From Acetobacterium bakii (GTDB taxonomy: Bacteria > Bacillota > Clostridia > Eubacteriales > Eubacteriaceae): 64,000 nt of DNA. The position numbers were made by a program, and so were the translations under genes. Of this stretch, positions 17,624 through 24,540 are shown piece by piece (positions within the stretch are counted from its first letter, which is position 1; every line of letters begins with the position of its first letter). The stretch spans positions 43,464 through 107,463 of the forward strand of contig NZ_LGYO01000012.1 of assembly GCF_001263355.1 (NCBI RefSeq), in the 5' to 3' direction. The notes below the pieces were generated by a model that worked only from the letters and a program-made list of their open reading frames with translations, was not told the DNA's origin and made no database searches.

Positions 17624-17974
17624 GTGAAATTAAGTCTGATTAGAGATATCCTTAACGCCGAAGTTTTATCAGGAGAAAGCCACCTCGAAGATGAGGTATA
17701 TTCAGGTTTTGGCTGCGATCTTATGAGCGATGTATTATGTTATGCAAGAGAAGATGCCGTCTTACTCACAGGTCTAGTGAATAAACAGGTCCTTAACACA
17801 GCGGATATGGCAAATATGAATAGTATTATTTTTGTAAGAAGCAAGGTTCCCAGCGAGGAAGTCATCCAAATGGCTAAAGAAATGAATATTCTTGTGATGA
17901 CCACAAAATACATTCTCTTTGAATCCTGCGGTCTGTTATATCAGAATGGACTGATAGGAGCCCATATTCGATGA
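17624..17974 (+). CDS. DRTGG-domain protein (first copy)
   Basis: 116 residues forming one small alpha/beta domain of the DRTGG type (EVYSGFGCDLMSDVLCYARE, then DAVLLTGLVNKQVLNTADMA). This domain also occurs between parts of phosphotransacetylase-like and CBS proteins and is thought to bind a ligand, but its function is unsettled. It starts a five-gene run with the sensory hydrogenase; its stop overlaps the next start by 4 bp. RBS AAAGGAGAG. A paralogue is at 19948. Confidence 0.75.
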   Translation: MKLSLIRDILNAEVLSGESHLEDEVYSGFGCDLMSDVLCYAREDAVLLTGLVNKQVLNTADMANMNSIIFVRSKVPSEEVIQMAKEMNILVMTTKYILFESCGLLYQNGLIGAHIR

Positions 17975-18387
17975 GTTATGAAATCGTCTTTGATGTGAAA
18001 CGCGGCGACTTTGACAAAGCCGGAGAAGCATCAAGAAAAATCAAACATACCCTTCAGCAGCTTGGTGTGACCAATAAAATCGTTCGAAAAATAGCCATTG
18101 CCGGCTACGAAGGTGAAATGAACCTTGCCATCCACTCTCTGGGCGGAAAAATCCTACTGGAGGTCGGGGAAAGTAAATTGACGCTGACCATTGAAGATGT
18201 GGGTCCGGGAATACCCGACATCGATCTGGCCATGACCCAGGGATGGTCCACCGCCGGCGACGAAGTCCGTCAAATGGGTTTCGGCGCCGGCATGGGACTC
18301 CCCAACATGGTCAGAAACGCCGACGAATTCGACATCACCTCCCAAGTTGACGTCGGCACAAAAATCGTCATGAGCTTCCTGCTTTAA
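17971..18387 (+). CDS. RsbW/RsbT-like HATPase (anti-sigma factor-type serine kinase)
   Basis: 138 residues, a lone GHKL ATP-binding domain: N-box EGEMNLAIHSLGG, G1 EDVGPGIPDI, and G2 GFGAGMGLPNM. Proteins of this size act as serine kinases on partner proteins (RsbW/RsbT class). Here it overlaps the DRTGG gene and precedes the sensory hydrogenase by 177 bp containing repeat C1. Phosphorylation of a partner in response to hydrogen or redox state is the likely job, by inference from context. Confidence 0.85.
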   Translation: MSYEIVFDVKRGDFDKAGEASRKIKHTLQQLGVTNKIVRKIAIAGYEGEMNLAIHSLGGKILLEVGESKLTLTIEDVGPGIPDIDLAMTQGWSTAGDEVRQMGFGAGMGLPNMVRNADEFDITSQVDVGTKIVMSFLL

Positions 18388-18407
18388 CTGAAAGTAAAAC
18401 CTAGATA

Positions 18408-18513
18408 CCTTGGTGTCTCCTTATATAAACAATTTTGTAACGTTGAGGCGGACATCTCGTAGAGTGTCCGATGAAGAGTGTAAAAATTGTTTTATATAAG
18501 GAAGACACCAAGG
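18408..18513. repeat. Palindromic repeat family C, copy C1
   Basis: 106 bp. CCTTGGTGTC pairs with GACACCAAGG. TTATATAAACAATTTT pairs with AAAATTGTTTTATATAA with one bulge. An inner GGCGGACA/TGTCCGA pairing completes the nested structure. It interrupts the operon-like run between the HATPase and the sensory hydrogenase. Confidence 0.85.
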
Positions 18514-18564
18514 AAGCATACAGTTTGCTTAACGAATAACGATCAGAAAGGACCGTGACCGATT

Positions 18565-19899
18565 ATGGAAAAATTACTTCATTCCGTCTATTTGGATGAG
18601 GAAAAGTGTCTGGGCTGCACCACCTGTGTTAGAAATTGCCCGACTGGAGCCATTCGTGTTCGTGGTGGTAAGGCGACCATCATTGAGTCTAAATGCATTG
18701 ACTGCGGGGAATGCATTCGGATTTGCCCGCACCACGCCAAACTGGCAAAAACTGATCCCCTGTCCAGCATTCGTAATTATAAATATAAAGTCGCGATTCC
18801 GGCCCCGGCTATTATTGGACAATTTAAAACCAAATACTCCATCGACCGGATTTTATCAGGGATAAAGTCCCTGGGCTTTGATGAAGTCGTCGAGGTTGCC
18901 TATGGAGCCGAAGTTGTGGGGAGAGCACTGAAGTATGAATATCATGCTAAACGTTATCCCAAACCACTCATATCATCGGCCTGTCCCGCGGTGGTGAAGT
19001 TGATTCAGGTCCGTTTTCCAGAGCTTACAGATAATATCTGCCGCCTGAAATCCCCAATGGCCGTCACCGCCAGATTGGTAAGAAAACGATTAAAAGAACA
19101 GCATCAGATTAAGAACAGCGATGTCGGTATTTTTTTCATTACCCCGTGTGCGGCAAAAGCAACTATGGTCAACAACCCGCTTTGCTGCGAGGATGATCTT
19201 TATGCCAATATTGATGGTGCCATCGCCATCAAAGATATTTACAGTGATGTTTTAACCTATTTAAATGAAGTCAATCCAGGAGAAGTGCTGCAGAATTCAA
19301 CGCCGGAAGCCTTTGGTTGGGCACTGTCAGGCGGCGAAAGTAACTATCTGAAAAATAAGAATGTTCTCAATGTGGACGGCATTCAAAATGTCATCAGCGT
19401 CCTTGAAGAAATCGAATGTGGAAAATTGGATACCATCGAGTTTTTCGAAGGTCTGGCCTGTATCGGCGGCTGCGTCGGCGGCTGCTTGACGGTGGAAAAT
19501 AATTACGTCGCCAAAATGTATATTGAGGAACGAGCCAAAAAGGCCAAACAAACTTCAATTACGCACATGCCCGAAGAATATGTGAAAGAAATTTATAATT
19601 CCGGGATGATGCACATTAAAGAACGTATTTCCCCCCGAAGTCCCGAACCCCTGGACACCGACATCAACAAAGCCATTGAGAAAATGCATGAAATTGAAGT
19701 CCTTGAAAGCAAGCTTCCCGGCTTGGACTGTGGATCCTGTGGCGCCCCGGGATGCCGGGCCCTGGCCGAAGATATCGTCACCGGCAAAGCCCGGGAAATC
19801 GACTGCGTCTTTATCCTCAAAGACCGGATCATGGAGCTCTCCCAGGTAACCAACGAGTTACTTCAAATGGGTCTCCCCACCGGTAAAAGCAACGAATAA
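18565..19899 (+). CDS. Sensory-type [FeFe] hydrogenase (H-cluster domain with N- and C-terminal Fe-S modules)
   Basis: 444 residues. The N-terminus has two [4Fe-4S] motifs (CLGCTTCVRNCPTG, CIDCGECIRICPHH). The H-cluster domain reads SSACPAVV (about 138), TPCAAKATM (about 193) and EGLACIGGCVGGC (about 295), so the four cluster cysteines are present. Ala replaces the proton-transfer Cys of TSCCP, Leu replaces Met of the third motif, and the Glu of MPCxxKxxE is missing. A C-terminal FeS domain (CGSCGAPGCRALAEDIVTGK, about 389) ends in a short helix. These changes and the regulatory neighbours point to a hydrogen sensor and not a producer. There is no PAS or kinase domain; the HATPase gene may supply the kinase. 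RBS AGAAAGGA. Confidence 0.88.
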   Translation: MEKLLHSVYLDEEKCLGCTTCVRNCPTGAIRVRGGKATIIESKCIDCGECIRICPHHAKLAKTDPLSSIRNYKYKVAIPAPAIIGQFKTKYSIDRILSGIKSLGFDEVVEVAYGAEVVGRALKYEYHAKRYPKPLISSACPAVVKLIQVRFPELTDNICRLKSPMAVTARLVRKRLKEQHQIKNSDVGIFFITPCAAKATMVNNPLCCEDDLYANIDGAIAIKDIYSDVLTYLNEVNPGEVLQNSTPEAFGWALSGGESNYLKNKNVLNVDGIQNVISVLEEIECGKLDTIEFFEGLACIGGCVGGCLTVENNYVAKMYIEERAKKAKQTSITHMPEEYVKEIYNSGMMHIKERISPRSPEPLDTDINKAIEKMHEIEVLESKLPGLDCGSCGAPGCRALAEDIVTGKAREIDCVFILKDRIMELSQVTNELLQMGLPTGKSNE

Positions 19900-19947
19900 A
19901 ACCCCAGATATGCAAAAGTTTTGATTAAAGCAGAAAGAGGAGTAGTT

Positions 19948-20280
19948 ATGAAGGTAAGTGAATTATTGTTAAACAGTGAATTTGTGTGTGCCAACCCCGA
20001 GGCTGGGGTTGAAGGCGAGATCATCAGCGGGTATGTGGGGGATTTATTGAGCTGGGTCATGGCCAATGCCGAAAACAGCTGTGCCTGGATTACCATTCAA
20101 ACCCATGTCAACGTCATCGCTGTGGCCAGCCTGCTGGAAATGGCCTGTGTGATTATTCCGGAAGGTGCAGAACTCGAAGACGGTACCCTGGAGCGGGCCA
20201 CCACCGAAAACATTCCGATCATTACGACCAATCTCAATGCCTATGAGGTGTGCAAAGTTCTCGGAAACGCCGGCATATAA
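19948..20280 (+). CDS. DRTGG-domain protein (second copy)
   Basis: 110 residues from ATG 19948, which has AGAAAGAGGAG just upstream; the frame is open further upstream to a TTG at 19921, but that start lacks a site. The fold pattern matches the first copy: VEGEIISGYVGDLLSWVMAN, then ACVIIPEGAELEDGTLERA and IPIITTNLNAYEVCKVL. It lies between the sensory hydrogenase and the PHP gene, which starts 2 bp after its stop, so the three are surely co-transcribed. Confidence 0.75.
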   Translation: MKVSELLLNSEFVCANPEAGVEGEIISGYVGDLLSWVMANAENSCAWITIQTHVNVIAVASLLEMACVIIPEGAELEDGTLERATTENIPIITTNLNAYEVCKVLGNAGI

Positions 20281-20282
20281 AA

Positions 20283-20999
20283 ATGGAACGGGTAGCCATC
20301 GATCTGCATATCCATTCGGCACTGTCGCCCTGCGCAGAAGACGAAATGACACCCAACAACATTGTGGGTATGGCACTCATCAAAGAGCTTGATTTTATCA
20401 GCGTCACCGATCACAATTCAAGTAAAAATTTACCGGCCGTTATGAAAGTGGCCCGGGAAATAGGCGAAGGAATCTGCGTTCTGCCCGGCATCGAGGTCAC
20501 CACCAAAGAAGAGGCTCACGTGCTGGCATACTTTCCAACTCTCGAAGGGGCCATGGAGCTGGACGAAATACTGTATGCTCATCTCCCGGAGATCATGAAC
20601 AGGAAAGACCATTTTGGAAATCAATACATCATGGATGAAAACGATGCAATAATCGGAGAAGTGGATAAACTGCTTATTTCTGCCACAGATATTGGCATCG
20701 ACACGCTTTGGGAAACCGTCACCGCCATCGGTGGAATCATCGTTCCGGCTCACATCGATCGGAAATCCTACAGTATCATTGCATCCCTGGGCTTTATCCC
20801 TCCGGACCTGAGGATAAAAACATGCGAGGTATCAAAGGTGGAACCCATTGAAGGGATCACCAGAAAATTTATGTTTTTTAAAGACTATCAGTTTATTCAC
20901 GGTTCGGATGCCCATCAACTGGAAGATATTGCCGAAAGGGAGTATTTTTTAGAGCTTGAGGATATGCGGCGGGCAACGCTATTAAAATACCTTGGTTAG
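20283..20999 (+). CDS. PHP-domain phosphoesterase linked to the hydrogenase module
   Basis: 238 residues from ATG 20283, directly after the stop of the DRTGG gene. Metal motifs of the PHP fold are visible: IDLHIHSALSPCAEDEMTP, SVTDHNSSKNLP, LPGIEVTTKEEAHVLAYF, PAHIDRKSY and IHGSDAHQLEDI. It probably hydrolyses a phosphate ester of a nucleotide or protein; the substrate is unknown. I recall similar genes lying next to hydrogenase operons in other Clostridia. A strong terminator follows at 21019, separating it from hydC. Confidence 0.8.
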   Translation: MERVAIDLHIHSALSPCAEDEMTPNNIVGMALIKELDFISVTDHNSSKNLPAVMKVAREIGEGICVLPGIEVTTKEEAHVLAYFPTLEGAMELDEILYAHLPEIMNRKDHFGNQYIMDENDAIIGEVDKLLISATDIGIDTLWETVTAIGGIIVPAHIDRKSYSIIASLGFIPPDLRIKTCEVSKVEPIEGITRKFMFFKDYQFIHGSDAHQLEDIAEREYFLELEDMRRATLLKYLG

Positions 21000-21018
21000 C
21001 AATAAAAAAGCAAAAAAA

Positions 21019-21048
21019 ACAGGAATCTTTTCGATTCCTGTTTTTTTG
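21019..21048 (+). terminator. Strong intrinsic terminator after the sensory module
   Basis: AACAGGAATC pairs with GATTCCTGTT around a TTTTC loop, followed by a run of T. It ends the 17624-20999 run, so hydC needs its own promoter. Confidence 0.95.
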
Positions 21049-21057
21049 CAGTAAAAT

Positions 21058-21206
21058 TCTACTCGTTTTTTGTTAAAATTCCAAATGGGTAGAATTTCTA
21101 CTACTTTTTAGAGCTCATTTAAAGGTTTTCATAAATATTTCGAATGAAAAGGGTAAAAAATTTATCTGTTATAAATATAACGAAATATAATGTTATGTGT
21201 TATAAT
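21058..21206 (+). promoter_or_regulatory. hydC promoter region with two dyad operators
   Basis: TATAAT at 21201-21206 is a likely -10 box. A perfect dyad GTTATA-AA-TATAAC (21168-21181) overlaps the -35 zone. Further up, GTAGAA-T-TTCTAC (21089-21101) is a second dyad with an extra half-site TTCTAC at 21058-21063. The layout fits a repressor at the -35 and an upstream regulator. No factor can be named from sequence. Confidence 0.5.
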
Positions 21207-21274
21207 TACCTCGTTAGAAACTATGCTGTCAAAAGCGTAAAGGTTTGCACTATTTATTTAGGAGGTTTTGAAAA

Positions 21275-21745
21275 TTGGCTGAATTAATACCAGTTGAAAA
21301 TTTGGACGTAGTAAAGGCGATTGTAGCTGAGCACAGAAATGTACCCGGTTGTTTGATGCAGATTCTGCAGGAAACACAACACAAATATGGCTATTTACCA
21401 CTTGAACTACAACGTACCATTGCAGATGACTTAGGGATTCCCCTGACAGAAGTTTATGGTGTTGCAACATTTTACTCACAGTTTACACTTACACCAAAAG
21501 GTAAGTACCAGATCGGGATTTGCCTGGGAACTGCTTGTTATGTTAGAGGCTCTCAGGATATTATCGACAAGGTTAACAGTATTCTTGGTACCGTTATCGG
21601 CGAAACAACAGCAGATGGAAAATACTCAGTTGATGCAACACGTTGTGTCGGCGCATGTGGTTTAGCACCTGTTATGATGATTAACGAAGAAGTTTTTGGT
21701 CGACTTACGGTTAAAGATATCCCTGATATTTTAGCGAAATACTAG
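21275..21745 (+). CDS. hydC: Bifurcating hydrogenase subunit HydC (NuoE-like [2Fe-2S])
   Basis: 156 residues. The thioredoxin-like [2Fe-2S] subunit of the NADH/ferredoxin-dependent [FeFe] hydrogenase, related to NuoE. Cluster cysteines are in GICLGTACYVRG (C-x4-C) and ATRCVGACGLAPVM (C-x3-C). The helical N-terminus (MQILQETQHKYGYLPLELQR) is typical. Start is TTG at 21275, with AGGAGG at 21260-21265. First gene of hydCDEBA, transcribed after a terminator and the dyad-rich promoter region. Confidence 0.95.
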   Translation: MAELIPVENLDVVKAIVAEHRNVPGCLMQILQETQHKYGYLPLELQRTIADDLGIPLTEVYGVATFYSQFTLTPKGKYQIGICLGTACYVRGSQDIIDKVNSILGTVIGETTADGKYSVDATRCVGACGLAPVMMINEEVFGRLTVKDIPDILAKY

Positions 21746-21752
21746 TTAAAAC

Positions 21753-22301
21753 ATGAAAGAGTTATCCCTTCACATTCTTGATATCACCCAGAATTCAATC
21801 CGAGCGGAAGCAAGTCTCGTAGCCCTGATGATTAGCGAATCGATAGCGGACAATAACCTGACGATTATCATTGAAGATAATGGCAACGGTATTCCCGCCG
21901 ATAAGCTTGCAACGATTTCCGATCCCTTTGTCACATCCAGAACCACCCGAAAAGTCGGGTTGGGATTATCTCTTTTTAAAGCAGCAGCGGAAGCATGTGA
22001 TGGCTTTTTCGAGATTACCTCAGAGTTCGGGGTTGGGACAAAGGTTATTGGATCATTCAGAAGGGATCATATCGATCGTGTTCCCCTAGGGAACATGGCA
22101 GATACGATTGTTACCATGGTGATGTCCTTTGGAGCGGCTGACCTCATTTATGAACATAACTATAATCATCGATTATTTAGTTTTGATACACGAGAAATAA
22201 AAGAGACTCTGGAAGTTACTACCCTTAACGAAGTTGATATCCTTAATTGGATACGTGAATTCGTCAAAGAGGGTCTCGAAGAAATAAAGGAGGAAGAATA
22301 A
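21753..22301 (+). CDS. hydD: HydD, GHKL ATPase-domain protein of the hydrogenase operon
   Basis: 182 residues. A GHKL ATP-binding domain: LDITQNSIRAEASLVAL (N-box), IIEDNGNGIP (G1), and TRKVGLGLSLFKAAAEA (G2). A C-terminal part of about 70 residues has no motif known to me. In A. woodii the equivalent gene lies in the hydrogenase operon, but the product is not a core subunit of the purified complex, as I recall. A role in kinase-type regulation or assembly is open. Stop is 1 bp before hydE. Confidence 0.85.
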   Translation: MKELSLHILDITQNSIRAEASLVALMISESIADNNLTIIIEDNGNGIPADKLATISDPFVTSRTTRKVGLGLSLFKAAAEACDGFFEITSEFGVGTKVIGSFRRDHIDRVPLGNMADTIVTMVMSFGAADLIYEHNYNHRLFSFDTREIKETLEVTTLNEVDILNWIREFVKEGLEEIKEEE

Positions 22302-22302
22302 T

Positions 22303-22701
22303 ATGGCAAAGTCCCTAGCTGAATTAAAAGCGATTCGAGATAAAAAAGTTAATGAAATAAATTTACGACACGGGAAAAATGGTTACCGTGTTGTCGTAGG
22401 AATGGCAACTTGTGGAATCGCCGCCGGCGCACGTCCTGTCATGGTAAAACTCATGGAAGAGGTTGCTGCTAATGGTTTAAATGATGTCACTGTAGCTCAA
22501 ACCGGTTGTATTGGTTCTTGTCGTCTTGAACCCATTGTTGAAGTATACGATGGCGAAGGCAATAAAGTTACCTACGTTCATATGACCCCGGAAAAAGTTA
22601 CTAAAGTCGTTGAACAACACTTAACATCAGGAAAAGTTGTTGATGAATATACCATGACAATTGTCGATGGTAAAATTATCAGTCCTGAAGTTAAGGCTTA
22701 A
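22303..22701 (+). CDS. hydE: HydE, thioredoxin-like [2Fe-2S] ferredoxin
   Basis: 132 residues. The [2Fe-2S] thioredoxin-like fold shows GMATCGIAAGARPVMVKLM and VAQTGCIGSCRLEPIVEVY (cysteine motifs), then a TPEKVTKVVEQHL C-terminal helix. It resembles the N-terminal domain of HydB and could act as a separate electron carrier for the complex. This HydE should not be confused with the radical-SAM maturase of the same name. RBS AAAGGAGGAAG overlaps the end of hydD. Confidence 0.9.
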   Translation: MAKSLAELKAIRDKKVNEINLRHGKNGYRVVVGMATCGIAAGARPVMVKLMEEVAANGLNDVTVAQTGCIGSCRLEPIVEVYDGEGNKVTYVHMTPEKVTKVVEQHLTSGKVVDEYTMTIVDGKIISPEVKA

Positions 22702-22720
22702 TTGAGGAGGAGAAGAACAG

Positions 22721-24520
22721 ATGGCATATAAACGGTCGCAGATACTAATTTGTGGTGGCACAGGATGTACTTCCTCTGGTTCCATGTTATTAGCGAAAGA
22801 AGTAAAAAAAGAATTAATTAAACACGATATTCTCGATGAAATCGAAGTTGTTGTAACCGGTTGTTTTGGTTTATGTGAACTGGGTCCAGTCGTTATTGTC
22901 TACCCAGAAGGAACTTTCTACAGCCGCGTTGAATCCAGCGATATTAAAGAATTGGTTGAAGAACATCTTGTTAAAGGTCGTCCTCTGGATCGACTGATTT
23001 ACACTGAAAAAGGCGATGGTCATCATCCATTATCAATCAATGAACTTGGATTCTTTAAAAAACAAAAACGTATTGTTCTTGCTAACTGTGGTGTTATTGA
23101 CCCAGAAAACATTGACGAATACATTGGATTCAACGGTTACACAGCAATAGAAAAAGTGCTTTTGACCATGACACCACAGGAAGTAATCGACGTTATCAAA
23201 GCGTCTGGTCTTCGTGGACGTGGGGGCGGAGGCTTTCCAACCGGCCTCAAATGGCAATTTACTCATGATGCAGTTTCACCTGACGGCGTAAAATATGTTG
23301 CATGTAACGCTGATGAAGGAGATCCTGGCGCATTCATGGATCGTTCCGTATTAGAAGGCGATCCCCATTCACTGATCGAAGCAATGTCCATTGCGGCTTA
23401 TGCCATTGGTTCATCCAAGGGTTACGTTTATGTACGTGCTGAGTATCCAATCGCTGTAAAACGTCTTCAGATTGCAATCGATCAAGCCAAAGAATACGGC
23501 TTATTGGGAGAAAATATCTTTGATACCGATTTCTCCTTCGATTTAGAAATTCGTTTAGGCGCCGGCGCATTTGTATGCGGCGAAGAAACTGCCCTGATGA
23601 ACTCTATTGAAGGTAAACGTGGCGAACCTCGTCCTCGTCCTCCATTCCCAGCTAACAAAGGTCTTTTCGGAAAACCAACCGTACTTAACAACGTTGAAAC
23701 TTACGGAAACATTACTGCCATTATTCTTAATGGTGCAGAATGGTTTGCCTCTGTAGGAACCGAACGATCCAAGGGAACCAAAGTATTTGCATTGGGCGGA
23801 AAAATCAACAACACCGGATTATTAGAAATTCCAATGGGCACAACCCTGAGAGAAATTGTCTATGAAATCGGCGGCGGTATTCCCAACGGTAAAGCCTTTA
23901 AAGCTGCTCAAACCGGCGGTCCTTCCGGCGGCTGTATCCCAACATCAATGCTTGATACTCCAATCGATTACGATAACCTCATCGCCATTGGCTCAATGAT
24001 GGGTTCCGGTGGTCTCATCGTTATGGATGAAGACAACTGTATGGTTGATGTTGCTCGTTTCTTCCTTGACTTTACTCAGGACGAGTCCTGTGGTAAATGT
24101 CCACCTTGCCGTATTGGTACCAAAAGAATGCTTGAAATTCTTGAACGTATCTGTGACGGAAAAGGGGTTGAAGGCGATATCGAACGACTTCAGGATTTAG
24201 CCGAAGGCATTAAAGCTTCAGCTCTTTGTGGTCTTGGACAAACAGCACCAAACCCTGTCCTGTCTACCATTCATTATTTCAGAGATGAATATGAAGCCCA
24301 TATCAATGATAAAAAATGTCCAGCAGGCGTTTGTAAACATCTGTTAAACTACACAATCAACGAAGATACATGTAAGGGCTGTGGTATTTGTGCTAAAAAA
24401 TGTCCAGCAGAAGCGATTTCCGGAGAAAAGAAAAAACCATTTACCATTGATACAGCAAAATGTATTAAATGTGGTGCCTGTATTGAAGCCTGTCCATTCG
24501 GCTCAATTTCAAGGGCTTAG
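22721..24520 (+). CDS. hydB: Bifurcating hydrogenase subunit HydB (NuoF-like, FMN and NADH site)
   Basis: 599 residues. Domains in order: N-terminal [2Fe-2S] thioredoxin-like (CGGTGCTSSG, CFGLCELGPVV); the NADH/FMN-binding NuoF core from about 150 (SGLRGRGGGGFPTGLKW, ACNADEGDPGAFMDR, FVCGEETALMNSIEG); a [4Fe-4S] site ESCGKCPPCRIGTKRM near 450; and a C-terminal two-cluster ferredoxin (CKGCGICAKKCPAEA, CIKCGACIEACPFGS). This subunit is the site of flavin-based bifurcation between NAD(H) and ferredoxin. RBS GAGGAGGAG. Highly expressed codon style compared with neighbours. Confidence 0.97.
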   Translation: MAYKRSQILICGGTGCTSSGSMLLAKEVKKELIKHDILDEIEVVVTGCFGLCELGPVVIVYPEGTFYSRVESSDIKELVEEHLVKGRPLDRLIYTEKGDGHHPLSINELGFFKKQKRIVLANCGVIDPENIDEYIGFNGYTAIEKVLLTMTPQEVIDVIKASGLRGRGGGGFPTGLKWQFTHDAVSPDGVKYVACNADEGDPGAFMDRSVLEGDPHSLIEAMSIAAYAIGSSKGYVYVRAEYPIAVKRLQIAIDQAKEYGLLGENIFDTDFSFDLEIRLGAGAFVCGEETALMNSIEGKRGEPRPRPPFPANKGLFGKPTVLNNVETYGNITAIILNGAEWFASVGTERSKGTKVFALGGKINNTGLLEIPMGTTLREIVYEIGGGIPNGKAFKAAQTGGPSGGCIPTSMLDTPIDYDNLIAIGSMMGSGGLIVMDEDNCMVDVARFFLDFTQDESCGKCPPCRIGTKRMLEILERICDGKGVEGDIERLQDLAEGIKASALCGLGQTAPNPVLSTIHYFRDEYEAHINDKKCPAGVCKHLLNYTINEDTCKGCGICAKKCPAEAISGEKKKPFTIDTAKCIKCGACIEACPFGSISRA

Positions 24521-24540
24521 GATAGGGGAGTGACAGAGAG

